Assembly: GCF_001514145.1 (NCBI RefSeq)
Contig: NZ_KQ948656.1
Coordinates: forward strand, 930,001-994,000
DNA: 64,000 nt
From: Streptomyces canus
GTDB lineage: Bacteria; Actinomycetota; Actinomycetes; Streptomycetales; Streptomycetaceae
Reading direction: 5' to 3'
The notes below the pieces were generated by a model that was not told the origin of the DNA, ran no database searches, and saw only the letters and a list, made by a program, of their open reading frames with translations. Every line of letters begins with the position of its first letter. The first letter of the stretch is position 1. The position numbers and the translations under genes were made by a program. This document shows positions 35,555 to 44,951 of this stretch, in pieces.

Positions 35555-37009
35555 TCAGTCGAGCGAGACGACGACGGACTTGACCCTGGTGTAGGCGTCG
35601 AGCGCCTCGGGGCCGTACTCGCGGCCGTAGCCGGAGTCCTTGACCCCGCCGAAGGGCACCGCGGGGTCGAGCATCGCCCAGTCGTTGACCCAGACGATGC
35701 CCGCCTGGAGCCGGTCCGCGACCCGGTGCGCGCGGGCGAGGTTCGTGGTCTGGACGCCCGAGGCCAGGCCGTACGGCGTGGAGTTGGCGAGGGCGACGGC
35801 CTCGTCCTCGCTGTCGAAGGGCTGCACGGTCAGCACCGGTCCGAAGATCTCCTCCTGCACGACCCGGGAGTCGTTGGAGAGGTCGGCGATCACCGTGGGC
35901 TTGTAGTAGAAGCCGCCGTCCAGGTCGAGGCGCTCACCGCCGCAGACGATCCGGCCGCCCTCCTTGCGGGCCAGGTCGATGTACTCCTCGACCTTCTTCA
36001 GGTGCTTCTCCCCCGCCATCGGGCCGACGACGGTCCCGGGGTCGCGCGGGTCGCCGACCGGCACGCCGGGCACGGCGTCGGCGAGAATGCCCAGCAGGGT
36101 GCTGTGGACCGAGCGGGCCACGAGCAGGCGCGGGCCGCCCATGCAGAACTGGCCGGTGTTGAAGACGAACGCCTTGATGATCGCGCCGACCGCCTTCTCC
36201 AGGTCGGCGTCCTCGAAGACGATGTTGGCCGCGTTGCCGCCGAGCTCCATGGTGACGGGCTTGAGCGCCTCGCCCGCGGTGGCCGCCACGTGCCGGCCGA
36301 TCGCGGTGGAGCCGGTGAAGGCGACCTTGTCGACCCCGCGGTGGCGCAGCAGGGCCTCGCCGGCCACCGGCCCGGCACCGGTGACCACGTTGACGACCCC
36401 GTCCGGGACGCCGGCCCGCTGGAGCAGTCCGGCCATGTAGAGGGCGCTGAGCGGGGTCTCGTCCGCCGGCTTGTGCACGACCGTGTTGCCTGCGGCGAGC
36501 GCGGGGCCGATCTTGGAACCGGCGAGAATCAGCGGGAAGTTGAACGGGGTGATCGCGGCGACCACGCCGAGCGGCTCGCGCTTGGTGTACGCGAGGGCGT
36601 TCATGGGCGTGTTCCGGACGGAGCCGTCCAGCGAGTGGGCGAGGGCCGCGAAGTGCTCGTAGTCGTTGGCCGCGTTGGTCACGTCCACGGCGTGGCACAG
36701 CGAGATCGGCTTGCCTACGTCCAGGCTCTCCAGTTGCGCGAGTTCGTCGGCGTTCTCACGGATCAGCTCGGCGACCCGGTGCAGGATCCGGCCCCGCTCG
36801 CGACCGCTGAGGCCGGACCATGCGCCGTCGTCGAAGGCCTCCCGGGCGGAGCGGACGGCCGCGTCCACGTCGGCGGCGCCGGCCTCCGCGACGGTGGTGA
36901 CGACCGCGCCCCGGGACGGGTCGACCACCTCGGTGCGTGCGCCGTCGGCGGCCTCACGCCACTGGCCGCCCACAAACAGCCGTCCGGGTTCGATCTCGAT
37001 GGGGGACAT
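35555..37009 (-). CDS. NAD(P)-dependent aldehyde dehydrogenase
   Basis: 484 residues, standard length. Catalytic Glu in TMELGGNAANIVFED and Cys in GQFCMGGPRL (usual FCxAG is slightly altered), cofactor motif FTGSTAIGRHVA, N-terminal TPFNFPLILAGSKIGPALAAGN. Oxidises aldehydes, probably aromatic given its partner ADH. GAGGAG before the ATG. Promoter contains two operators for the divergent MarR. Confidence 0.93.
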   Translation of the reverse strand: MSPIEIEPGRLFVGGQWREAADGARTEVVDPSRGAVVTTVAEAGAADVDAAVRSAREAFDDGAWSGLSGRERGRILHRVAELIRENADELAQLESLDVGKPISLCHAVDVTNAANDYEHFAALAHSLDGSVRNTPMNALAYTKREPLGVVAAITPFNFPLILAGSKIGPALAAGNTVVHKPADETPLSALYMAGLLQRAGVPDGVVNVVTGAGPVAGEALLRHRGVDKVAFTGSTAIGRHVAATAGEALKPVTMELGGNAANIVFEDADLEKAVGAIIKAFVFNTGQFCMGGPRLLVARSVHSTLLGILADAVPGVPVGDPRDPGTVVGPMAGEKHLKKVEEYIDLARKEGGRIVCGGERLDLDGGFYYKPTVIADLSNDSRVVQEEIFGPVLTVQPFDSEDEAVALANSTPYGLASGVQTTNLARAHRVADRLQAGIVWVNDWAMLDPAVPFGGVKDSGYGREYGPEALDAYTRVKSVVVSLD

Positions 37010-37040
37010 CGCCGCTCCTCAGCTTCGTCGCCAAGATTTC

Positions 37041-37063
37041 AACCAACAGGATTCCTGTTGGTT
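37041..37063. promoter_or_regulatory. MarR operator 1
   Basis: 11-bp arms AACCAACAGGA and TCCTGTTGGTT around a single T: a perfect 23-bp repeat, 32 bp before the aldehyde dehydrogenase start. Confidence 0.8.
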
Positions 37064-37078
37064 CGCAGTCTCTTTACA

Positions 37079-37093
37079 GACAGGTTTCCTGTC
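37079..37093. promoter_or_regulatory. MarR operator 2
   Basis: GACAGG, TTT, CCTGTC; shares the ACAGG/CCTGT core with operator 1 and lies 20 bp before the MarR start, overlapping a reverse-strand TTGACA hexamer (37090-37095) that may be the dehydrogenase -35. Confidence 0.7.
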
Positions 37094-37112
37094 AATGCTC
37101 TAGCCTGAACCC

Positions 37113-37550
37113 ATGCTCGACACACAGGTGACCAAGGCGCCCCCGTCGCTCCTCTACATGGTGAAACAGGTGGAGCTCGTCGTCCGTTCCCATCTGGACG
37201 AGCTGGTCAGGCCGTCCGGGATCACCGCTCTGCAGTACACGGCCCTCACGGTCCTCGAGCGGCACGACGGGTTGTCGGCGGCTCAACTGGCCCGGGACTC
37301 GTTCGTCACCGCCCAGTCGATCGCCGATCTCGTGCGTTCCCTGGAGACCCGCGGGCTGGTGCGCCGGGAGCGCAACCCGAAGAACCGCCGCGAACTGCTG
37401 ATCCTGCTGACCGAGGAGGGACGCGCGCTGCTCGCACAGCACGAGGGCCCGGTGCGGGAGCTGGAGGAGAGGATGGTGCGGGACCTCACCGCCCACCAGA
37501 CCGAGCAGTTCCGTCAAGCGCTGACCAGGGCCTGGCACGCCCTGTCGTGA
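37113..37550 (+). CDS. MarR-family regulator
   Basis: 145 residues. Winged helix: ALQYTALTVLERHDGLSAAQLARDSFVTAQSIADLVRSLETRGLVRRERNPKNRRELLI with the wing at NPKNRRE (quoted in parts: TAQSIADLVRSLETRGLV). No ribosome site precedes the ATG and TAGCCT lies 7 bp before it, so the mRNA may be leaderless. Likely represses itself and the ALDH-ADH operon through the two operators. Confidence 0.9.
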   Translation: MLDTQVTKAPPSLLYMVKQVELVVRSHLDELVRPSGITALQYTALTVLERHDGLSAAQLARDSFVTAQSIADLVRSLETRGLVRRERNPKNRRELLILLTEEGRALLAQHEGPVRELEERMVRDLTAHQTEQFRQALTRAWHALS

Positions 37551-37683
37551 GCCGGGCGCGAGCCCCGCGTGAATCCGTTGCGAACTGGCGGCCGCAATTC
37601 GCAGACATATGTCAATCGAACATGCTCAAATTCACTCCATCGAGGGTAACTTGCAGGGCGGGGAACGGATTGGCACGCACCCC

Positions 37684-38100
37684 ATGCCGCCTGTGGAGCC
37701 GGTTGGAGGCGATGTCGTCGTGCAGCAGGATTCCGCGCCGCCGTCCCGGCATCTGCGCGTCCACCAGGACCGCGGTCACACGGTGCTGGAGTTCCGCGGG
37801 GAGATCGACATCGCCGCGGCCGTGGAGCTCCTCCCCCACCTGGACCGCGTCACAGGGCGTCCCGACGCACGGCTGGTCATCGACCTCACCGGCGTGGAGT
37901 TCTTCGACTGCTCCGGGCTGCGGCTGCTGTACCGGGCCCGCTCGCGCGTGCTCGACAACAACGGCAGGCTGCTCCTGGTCTGCACCCATCCGCTCACCCT
38001 GCGGGTCATCCGGGTGACCGGCCTGGCCCGGCTGCTGCCCCCGCTGCCGTCGCTGGACGCGGCCCTGGGCCAGCCCGAGGCCACCTCCGAGCCGTTATGA
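37684..38100 (+). CDS. STAS-domain anti-sigma factor antagonist
   Basis: STAS domain covers most of the protein: HTVLEFRGEIDIAAAV, ARLVIDLTGVEFFDCSGLRL (phosphorylatable Ser in DCSG), LLLVCTHPLTLRVI. Its role is to release a sigma factor by sequestering an RsbW-type kinase; the phosphatase at 12861 is a possible partner. Start is uncertain: ATG 37684 is given; GTG 37720 has GGAGG ten bases upstream, ATG 37609 opens non-coding-like sequence. The last sense codon is TTA (38095-38097), implying bldA control. Confidence 0.82.
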   Translation: MPPVEPVGGDVVVQQDSAPPSRHLRVHQDRGHTVLEFRGEIDIAAAVELLPHLDRVTGRPDARLVIDLTGVEFFDCSGLRLLYRARSRVLDNNGRLLLVCTHPLTLRVIRVTGLARLLPPLPSLDAALGQPEATSEPL

Positions 38101-38107
38101 CCGGGAG

Positions 38108-39061
38108 TTATTCGCTCCGGGGCGCGTCGAACAGGGCGCTGACGGACTCACCGTTGTGAATGCGCCGTACGGCCTCGGCGAGGGCGGGGGCGATGGACAG
38201 GATCTGCAGCTTGTCGGTGCGCTCCTCGTCCGGGACCGGCACCGTGTTGGTGCACACGATCTCCAGTACGTCGGGCTGCTCGCCGATCCTCTTGAGGGCA
38301 CCGTCCGCGAACAGGCCGTGCGTGCACGCGACCCGGATGGATCGCGGGCCCAACTCCCTCAGCCTGTCGAGCAGTTCCAGGACCGTGCTGCCCTTGGCGA
38401 TCTCGTCGTCCAGCACGATGACGTCCCGTCCGGCGACCTCGCCGATGACGTCGCTGATGCTGACCCGGTCGTCGGCGAACCGCTGCTTGGCGCCCGCGGC
38501 CACCTGGGCGCCGATCAGCCGGGCGAAGGCGGCCGCCTCCTTGGCGTTGCCGAGGTCCGGGGAGACGACGGTGGTGCGGGAGAGGTCGTACTGCCGGAAG
38601 TGCGCGGCCAGCTCGCGCAGGGCGTGCAGGTGGTCGACGGGCACCGAGAAGAAGCCGTGCACCTGCGGGGAGTGCAGGGTCATGGCGAGGACACGGCTCG
38701 CGCCGGCCGACACCATCAGGTCGGCGACGAGCCGCCCGCCGAGGGAGATGCGGGGCTCGTCCTTCTTGTCGGAGCGGGCGTAGGAGTAGTGCGGCATGAC
38801 GACGGTGATCCGGCGCGCCGAGGCACCGCGTGCCGCGTCGCACATCAGCAGCAGCTCCACCAGGTGTTCCTGAACCGGCCTGACCAGTGGCTGGATGAGG
38901 AAGACGTCCCGCTCCCGGCAGTTCGCCTGGAGTTGCACCTCCAGGCAGTCGTTGGCGAACCGGCTGACCCGGGTGGGGCTGAGCGGCACACCGAGATGTG
39001 CACAGACCTCCGCCGCCAGCTCGGTGTGGGCGCTACCGCTGAACACGGCGATGTCTCGCAC
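38108..39061 (-). CDS. ribose-phosphate pyrophosphokinase paralogue
   Basis: 317 residues from GTG 39061, preceded by TAGGAG at eight bases; an in-frame ATG 24 bp upstream lies before that site. Domains of class I PRPP synthetase: AVFSGSAHTELAAEV, RFANDCLEVQLQ (usual RFSDGE altered), PHYSYARSDKKDEPRIS, SPDLGNAKEAAAFA. The PRPP loop reads VLDDEIAKGSTVLE instead of VDDMIDTAGT, so it is a divergent copy next to the housekeeping enzyme elsewhere. Makes PRPP from ribose 5-phosphate and ATP if active. Confidence 0.85.
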   Translation of the reverse strand: MRDIAVFSGSAHTELAAEVCAHLGVPLSPTRVSRFANDCLEVQLQANCRERDVFLIQPLVRPVQEHLVELLLMCDAARGASARRITVVMPHYSYARSDKKDEPRISLGGRLVADLMVSAGASRVLAMTLHSPQVHGFFSVPVDHLHALRELAAHFRQYDLSRTTVVSPDLGNAKEAAAFARLIGAQVAAGAKQRFADDRVSISDVIGEVAGRDVIVLDDEIAKGSTVLELLDRLRELGPRSIRVACTHGLFADGALKRIGEQPDVLEIVCTNTVPVPDEERTDKLQILSIAPALAEAVRRIHNGESVSALFDAPRSE

Positions 39062-39177
39062 TTGACCTGCTCCTAGGATGATCATCTCGGGCTGCCGGGC
39101 TCATGCTACTGGGCTCGCCCACCGGCCGCCCGGCCGCCGATATTCGGTTGCGGTCCCCCTGCCGAGGGGCGGCATCA

Positions 39178-39329
39178 TGGCGATGTCCGAGCCCTCTCAC
39201 GTCAGGATGCCCCGCATGCGCCGACTCCTCGAAGTCACCCAGTGCCCCCTTCGGCCCACGGCTTCTGAGGACTCGACCCCGTATGCACACCCTGAACATC
39301 GGCATTCTGGCCCACGTCGACGCCGGTAA
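39178..39329 (+). CDS. candidate leader ORF before the ribosomal-protection gene
   Basis: 50-codon frame (MAMSEPSHVRMPRMRRLLEV...) with GAGGGG upstream. About 83% of third positions are G/C up to the start of the resistance gene, dropping sharply afterwards, where it overlaps that gene out of frame by 47 bp. Translation through this overlap could couple to or attenuate the downstream start, as leader peptides do for tet(M). Unproven. Confidence 0.35.
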
Positions 39330-41130
39330 GACCAGCCTCACCGAGCGGCTGCTGTTCGACCACGGCGCGATCGACCGGCTCGGCAGCGTCGACACCGGTG
39401 ACACCCGCACGGACGACGGCGCGATCGAGCGGCAGCGCGGCATCACCATCCGCTCCGCGGTCGCCTCCTTCACCGTCGGCGACACCCGGATCAACCTCAT
39501 CGACACCCCGGGCCACTCCGACTTCATCGCCGAGGTCGAGCGTGCCCTGGAGGTACTCGACGGCGCGGTGCTGCTGCTGTCCGCCGTGGAGGGCGTGCAG
39601 GCGCAGACCCGGGTACTGATGCGAACCCTGCGCAGGCTGCGGCTGCCCACACTGGTCTTCGTCAACAAGATCGACCGGGCGGGCGCCCGCGCCGAGGGCC
39701 TGCTCGCCGACATCCGGCGCCGGCTGACGCCGCACGTCGCCCCGCTGACGCGGGTGGCGGGCATCGGCACGTCCGACGCCCGCGTGAGGGCCCTCTCGAC
39801 GGACGACCGGCGACTGGCCGAGGCTCTCGCCGACGTGGACCCGGACATCCTCACCGCGGTCGTGGACGGCCCCGAGCCCACCCCGGGCGACCTCGACAGA
39901 GCCCTTGTCGCCCGCACCGCCGACGGCTCCTTCCACCCGGTGTTCTTCGGCTCCGCCCTCGGCGGCCAGGGCATCACCGAACTGGTCGACGGGATGACCC
40001 GACTGATCCCCCGCCCTCCCGTGACACCCGCCGGTGATCCGCGCGGGACGGTGTTCGCGGTGCGGCCCGGACCCGGCGGCGAGCGCACCGCGTATCTGCG
40101 GCTCTACGGCGGTGAGGTGACCGAACGGCAGCGCCTCACCCTCCTCAGGCGCGAGGCCGACGGGACGACCAGCCGGGTGTCCGGGCGGGTCACCCGTCTC
40201 GCCGGGCCGCTGACCGCGGGGAACATCGCGGCACTGACCTTCTCCTCCGGCCTGCGCGTGGGCGACCGGCTCGGCGAACTCACCGAGCGCGCACCGCAGT
40301 TCGCGCCCCCGACCCTGGAAACCCTGGTCACCGCCCGCCACCCCGGACAGGCGGCGCGGCTGCGCTCGGCGCTGCTGTCCCTCGCCGACCAGGACCCACT
40401 GATCCACGCCCGTCCCACGGCCGGGGGCGCCACCACACTGCTCCTGTACGGCGAGGTCCAGATGGAGGTGCTCGCGGCGACCCTGGCCCAGGACTTCGGT
40501 GTCGAGGCGGACTTCGAGCCGGCCCGGGTCCGGTATCTGGAGCGCCCTCGCGGCACCGGTGAGGCCTGCGACGAACTGCCCTGGCACGATCGCGTGCGCT
40601 ACTGGGCGACGATCGGACTGCGGGTCGAGCCGGGCGAGCGGGGCTCCGGCGGGGTGTTCGCGTACGAGACGGAACTCGGCGCGCTTCCCCGGGCGTTCCA
40701 CCAGGCCGTCGAGGAGACGGTCCACGTGAGCATGCGGACCGGGCTGACGGGGGCGACCGTGACGGACTACCGGGTCGTCCTCGTCCGTTCCGGTTTCGTC
40801 GGGCCGCTCAGTACCGCCGCCGACTTCCGGGGGCTCACGCCGATCGTGCTGCGCCGGGCCCTGGAGCAGGCCGGGACACGGCTGTTCGAGCCGTACCACG
40901 CGTTCGAGGCGGAGGTCCCCCTCGATGCGCTGGCCCCGGTGAGCGCGCAACTCGCCTCGGCGGGGGCCGAGTTCACGGGCACGACCGGCGGCAGCACCGC
41001 ATGGCTGATCACCGGCGAGCTCCCGGCCCGGAGGGTGCGCGAGATCGAACTCCGACTGCCCGGTCTCACGCACGGTGAAGGGGTGTGGTGGTCCAGGCCC
41101 TCGGGCGACCGGGAACTCAAGCCTCACTAG
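39283..41130 (+). CDS. TetM/OtrA-type ribosomal protection protein (EF-G-like GTPase)
   Basis: 615 residues. GTPase motifs: AHVDAGKTS (P loop), GITIRSAVASF, DTPGHSDF (G3), VNKIDRAG (G4). The domain order of EF-G follows, with the QEV-like insertion typical of Tet proteins (YGEVQMEVL) and a C-terminal LITGELPA segment. It would dislodge tetracycline from the ribosome. GAGGA lies 12 bases before the ATG. No tetracycline biosynthesis genes are near, so it is a stand-alone resistance or translation factor. Convergent with the P450 gene (6-bp gap). Confidence 0.88.
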   Translation: MHTLNIGILAHVDAGKTSLTERLLFDHGAIDRLGSVDTGDTRTDDGAIERQRGITIRSAVASFTVGDTRINLIDTPGHSDFIAEVERALEVLDGAVLLLSAVEGVQAQTRVLMRTLRRLRLPTLVFVNKIDRAGARAEGLLADIRRRLTPHVAPLTRVAGIGTSDARVRALSTDDRRLAEALADVDPDILTAVVDGPEPTPGDLDRALVARTADGSFHPVFFGSALGGQGITELVDGMTRLIPRPPVTPAGDPRGTVFAVRPGPGGERTAYLRLYGGEVTERQRLTLLRREADGTTSRVSGRVTRLAGPLTAGNIAALTFSSGLRVGDRLGELTERAPQFAPPTLETLVTARHPGQAARLRSALLSLADQDPLIHARPTAGGATTLLLYGEVQMEVLAATLAQDFGVEADFEPARVRYLERPRGTGEACDELPWHDRVRYWATIGLRVEPGERGSGGVFAYETELGALPRAFHQAVEETVHVSMRTGLTGATVTDYRVVLVRSGFVGPLSTAADFRGLTPIVLRRALEQAGTRLFEPYHAFEAEVPLDALAPVSAQLASAGAEFTGTTGGSTAWLITGELPARRVREIELRLPGLTHGEGVWWSRPSGDRELKPH

Positions 41131-41136
41131 GAGGAC

Positions 41137-42330
41137 TCACCAGGACACCGGCAACCGCCGCGGCCCCCGTGTCATCTGTCCCTCCCGCCACTCGATCGTC
41201 TCCGGCGTGAACTCGGCCCGCAGTCCCGGGAACCGGACCGCCAGCCGGTGCAGGGCCAGCCCCAGCTCCAGGCGGGCCAGCCATGCGCCCAGGCAGTGGT
41301 GGGGACCGGCACCGAAGACCACGCTCGGGGTGGTGAGAGGGGCGAACAGATCGGTCTCGTCGGGCTGCGGGAAGACGTCGGGGTCCCTGTTCGCCGCGTT
41401 GGTCTGGACGGCGACCACCGCACCGGCGGGAATCGTCACCCCGCCGACCTCGACCTCCTCCACGGCCCGGCGGATCAGCCCGGGCAGCACCCTCCCCTCA
41501 CTCAACGGGATCGTGCGCAGGAGCTGTTCCACCGCGGTCTCGGCCGCCTCCTGGCTCTCGGCGAGCCCCGTCCAGGCCTGCCGCCCGTCGGTGAGGAGGT
41601 GGACGACGATGTTGGCGAGGGCGGTCATCGTCGTCTCGTGTCCGGCGACGACCAGACCCAGGACCAGGACGATCAGTCGGGGCTCCTCGATCCCGAGGCC
41701 GTCACCGGCGACGACCAGGGCGCTCACCAGGTCGTCGCCCGGCTCCTTGCGCCGCTCGGCGACCAGTTCCGCGCAGAACAGGCCGAACTCCCGCATGGCC
41801 GCGCCGACTTCCTCGGCACGGTGCGCACCGCCGGACAGGGCGTGATCGGCCCAGTCCCGGATGCGCTCCCAGTCGGCGTGTTCCAGGCCCATCAGCCGGG
41901 AGATCACCGACACCGGCAGCCGGCGGGTGAACCCCTCGACGATGTCGGCGGGTTGCGGCTGCCCCGCGAGGTCGTCGAGGAGGGTCTCCACCACGGAGGC
42001 GGTCCAGGGCCGCCAGCGGGCGATCGCACGTGGGGTGAAGGCCCGCTGGACCGTGCCCCGCAGCAGCTGGTGGGGCGGGCCGTCCTGGTTGATGAGGCCG
42101 TCCGGGGAGTCCAGCAGGTTCGGTACGACGAGCAGGGGCGGGGCGTCCGCTTCCGTGAGGGACTTCCTGTTGAAGCGGGGGTCCATGAGCACCCGGCGCA
42201 CGTCGGCGTAGCGGGTCACGAGCCACACCGGGGTGCCGGTGGCCAGGGTGGTGAGCCGGGGCGGGCCGTTCTCGGGCAGGGGGATGCGGTGCATGGGACG
42301 AAGGGTGCGGGACGTGCTGTCTGTGCTCAT
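41137..42330 (-). CDS. cytochrome P450
   Basis: 397 residues. I helix VLGLVVAGHETTMTALANI, ExxR in EQLLR, haem loop FGAGPHHCLGAWLARLEL. No ferredoxin gene follows, so electrons must come from an unlinked donor, unlike the P450 at 24624. GGAGA five bases before the ATG. Substrate unknown. Confidence 0.92.
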   Translation of the reverse strand: MSTDSTSRTLRPMHRIPLPENGPPRLTTLATGTPVWLVTRYADVRRVLMDPRFNRKSLTEADAPPLLVVPNLLDSPDGLINQDGPPHQLLRGTVQRAFTPRAIARWRPWTASVVETLLDDLAGQPQPADIVEGFTRRLPVSVISRLMGLEHADWERIRDWADHALSGGAHRAEEVGAAMREFGLFCAELVAERRKEPGDDLVSALVVAGDGLGIEEPRLIVLVLGLVVAGHETTMTALANIVVHLLTDGRQAWTGLAESQEAAETAVEQLLRTIPLSEGRVLPGLIRRAVEEVEVGGVTIPAGAVVAVQTNAANRDPDVFPQPDETDLFAPLTTPSVVFGAGPHHCLGAWLARLELGLALHRLAVRFPGLRAEFTPETIEWREGQMTRGPRRLPVSW

Positions 42331-42482
42331 CCAAGTCTCCAGACACGCCGGTACGCGGAGTTCTCCACGCTAGTGCGCCCCGTTGTGTCCCGTCAGTGTC
42401 CCAATCGGCCAACAAGACGGTCCGGCAGGGCTTTTGGGGGTCATCCCTGGGCATCCGTGCTTGTAGGAAGGAGGGCCGTCGC

Positions 42483-43145
42483 ATGACGACTCCCATCAGG
42501 CGCGTGTCCAGGCGCATGCCCGGCTGGGCGAAGATACTGACCGCCGTCGTGGTGGTGCTCGTGGTGTTCTTCGCCGGGATCCGGTTCAGTGTGCTCCCTG
42601 GCCTCAAGGACCTGTTCGGCACGGAGACCCACGACCGTTCGGGTCCCGCACTTCTGGAGTCCATCCAGGACATCAGCCGTTACGACGCCGCCTCCGGCAA
42701 TTTCCAGGTCGTCGTGGACCTGGAGAAGGACACCAAGTACCTGCCCGACGCGATCCGCGGCTCCCGCACCCTGTATGTCGGGGCGGGCGCCGTCGACGCC
42801 TACGTCGACCTCGGCAAGGTCGCCAAGAACGACGTGACGGTCAACGAGGACCGCACGGCCGCCACCCTCCATCTGCCGCACGCGCAGCTCGGCAAGGCCA
42901 CGCTGGACGCCGACCGCTCCTACGCGGTCTCCAAGCAGCGCGGTCTGCTCGACCGGCTCGGCGACTTCTTCTCCGACAACCCCAACGGCGAACAGGCCGT
43001 GCAGAAGCTCGCGGTGAAGCACATCAACGAGGCGGCGAAGGAGAGCGAGCTGACCAAGCGGGCCGAGACCAACACCACCAACATGCTGAAGGGTCTGCTG
43101 AGTTCGCTCGGCTTCAAGAAGGTCGAGGTCACCTACGGCAGCTGA
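42483..43145 (+). CDS. DUF4230 protein
   Basis: 220 residues: basic N-terminus, one membrane helix (~17-36; ILTAVVVVLVVFFAGIRFSVL), then an outside DUF4230 domain (SIQDISRYDAASGNFQVVVDLEKD, RTLYVGAGAVDAYVDLGKV). Function unknown. GGAAGGAGGG before the ATG at 42483. Its stop (43143-43145) abuts the stop of the convergent Mrp-type gene. Confidence 0.87.
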   Translation: MTTPIRRVSRRMPGWAKILTAVVVVLVVFFAGIRFSVLPGLKDLFGTETHDRSGPALLESIQDISRYDAASGNFQVVVDLEKDTKYLPDAIRGSRTLYVGAGAVDAYVDLGKVAKNDVTVNEDRTAATLHLPHAQLGKATLDADRSYAVSKQRGLLDRLGDFFSDNPNGEQAVQKLAVKHINEAAKESELTKRAETNTTNMLKGLLSSLGFKKVEVTYGS

Positions 43146-44772
43146 TCAGCCGCCGAGCATGCCCGGCAGGGTGAGGGCGCCGAGCACGGTGGTGCCGATC
43201 AGCACCCATGCCACGTAGTCGCCGACGTGCCCGGACTGCAGACGCCGTAGCGGCAGCGCCCGGTCCGGTGCGGCGAACGGCTTCGGGCGGAGGACGGCGA
43301 GGAGGGCGAGGACCCCGGCCAGCAGGGTCGAGACCAGGCCCAGCAGGACCCCGGCCGGGGTCCAGTGGACGGAGGTGAACACCCCCGCGGATCCGGTCTC
43401 GTTCACGGAGTGCGCGACCACCTTCGCGAAACCGGGGGCCACGCCGACGGTGACGGCTCCGGCGAGCAGTACGGCGGGCACCGCGGTCATGGTGTCCGGG
43501 ATCCGGGATCCGGCCGAGCCGGTGCCGGGTCTCGGGCCGCTCGCCGGAGCCGGTGGTCCCGTACCCCGAACCGGCCTCGGGCCTGGGGCCCAGGCCGCCG
43601 AACACCCGGGCGCCGACCCGCAGCACGGCTGCGGCGGTCACCGCGCTCGCCGCCACGTACAGCACCGTGAGCGGGCCTCCCACGGCCTCCTCCGTCACCG
43701 ACTTGCCGAGTGCCGTGCCGAACGGCGGCAGGCCCGCGAGGCCGAGGGCTCCCAGGACGAACAGCACGGCGACGCCCTTCAGTTCGCGGGCCCTGCCGTA
43801 CAGGGCGTGCTCGTCGACGCTGCCGTACCGGTCGAGGAGGATGCCGGTGCACGCGAACAGGGCGGCCTTCACTGCGGCGTGGCCGAGGACGTACAGGGCG
43901 ATCCCGTCGTCGGCCTCTGGCTTCAGCACGCCGATGCCGACGAGGAAGAGCCCGGTGTGGGCGACCGTCGAGTAGGCCAGCAGCCGTTCGATGTGCCGCT
44001 GGTACCAGCACATCACCGCGCCGATCACGGCCGTCAGCGCGCCCAGCACCACGAGGACCCGCTCGAACTCGGGGGCCGGGACGCCGCCGGGCCCGGAGAA
44101 GACCGTGCCGTAGACGCGCCAGACGCCGAAGGCGCCGAGTTCGACCATGACACCCGACAGCAGCATGCACACCGGGGTGGGGGCGACGGCGTGCGCGTCG
44201 GGCAGCCAGAAGTGGAAGGGGACGGCGGCCGCCTTGACCAGCAGTCCGGTCATGACCAGGACGAACGCGGCGAGGACCACGGCGTGGGGGCGTCCGTGCG
44301 CGTCCAGCCCGCGCCCGATCCGGTGCATGCCCAGCTCGCCGGTGCGCGCGTACAGCAGCCCGATCCCCATGAGCATGGCGTAGGCACCGAGCGAGGTGAC
44401 GACCGCGAAGGTCAGCGCGCCCTGCACGGCCCTGGCCTCCTCGACCCGGTGCCCGGTGAGGGCGTACGCCACGACGCTCATCAGCTCGAACCACACGAAC
44501 GCTTTGAACAGGTCGCCCGCGATCGCGAACCCGCACATGCCGCCCTGGAAGAGCAGCAGGAGCGCGGGGAAGGAACCGGCGTGGCCGCGCGGCGGTTCGT
44601 CGAAGTAGTGCCAGGAGTACGCCAGTGCCGCCAGGGTGAGCAGGGAGGCGAGCGCGGTGCACAGGTTCTGGGCCACGACCCGGCGCCTGAGCGGCCCGGT
44701 GGCGACGCCCCACACGGTGGCGCCCACTCCCCCGCCGAGGGTGACGGCCGCCGTGAGGATCCAGCCGTTCAC
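43146..44772 (-). pseudogene. MrpD/complex I subunit-type proton-conducting membrane protein, frameshifted as read
   Basis: From GTG 44772 (overlapping the upstream gene's TGA) the frame codes a ~12-helix antiporter-like subunit: FVWFELMSVVAYALTGHR, AAVPFHFWLPDAHAVAPTPV, LAYSTVAHTGLFLVGIG, AGLPPFGTALGKS. After about GLGPRPEAGSGYG the frame continues with Arg-rich nonsense, while the next frame continues sensibly (MTAVPAVLLAGAVTVGV ... LGALTLPGMLGG) to 43146. A one-base indel near 43540-43580, in a low-conservation linker, explains both. It may be a sequencing error or a real mutation removing the last two to three helices. Confidence 0.75.
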
Positions 44773-44951
44773 CGGCCGGTCACCGCCCTCCGGGCGGCCC
44801 GGGCGGCGAGCGCGCCGAGGCAGGCGGCGCCCGCGCCGACCGCGAGTTCCAGGCTGTCCACGGTGCTGACGAACACGAGCCAGAGGACGGCGAGCGCGGC
44901 CCACCAGCCGAGGAGTTCGGCCGTGGCCAGGAGTGTCGTACGCCCGTTCAT
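44769..44951 (-). CDS. small membrane protein, MrpE-like partner
   Basis: 60 residues from ATG 44951: two membrane helices (LLGWWAALAVLWLVFVST and LAVGAGAACLGALAARAA). Overlaps the MrpD-type gene start by 4 bp (GTGA), so the two are co-translated. Resembles the N-terminal part of Mrp subunit E but is too short to assign firmly. Confidence 0.6.
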   Translation of the reverse strand: MNGRTTLLATAELLGWWAALAVLWLVFVSTVDSLELAVGAGAACLGALAARAARRAVTGR

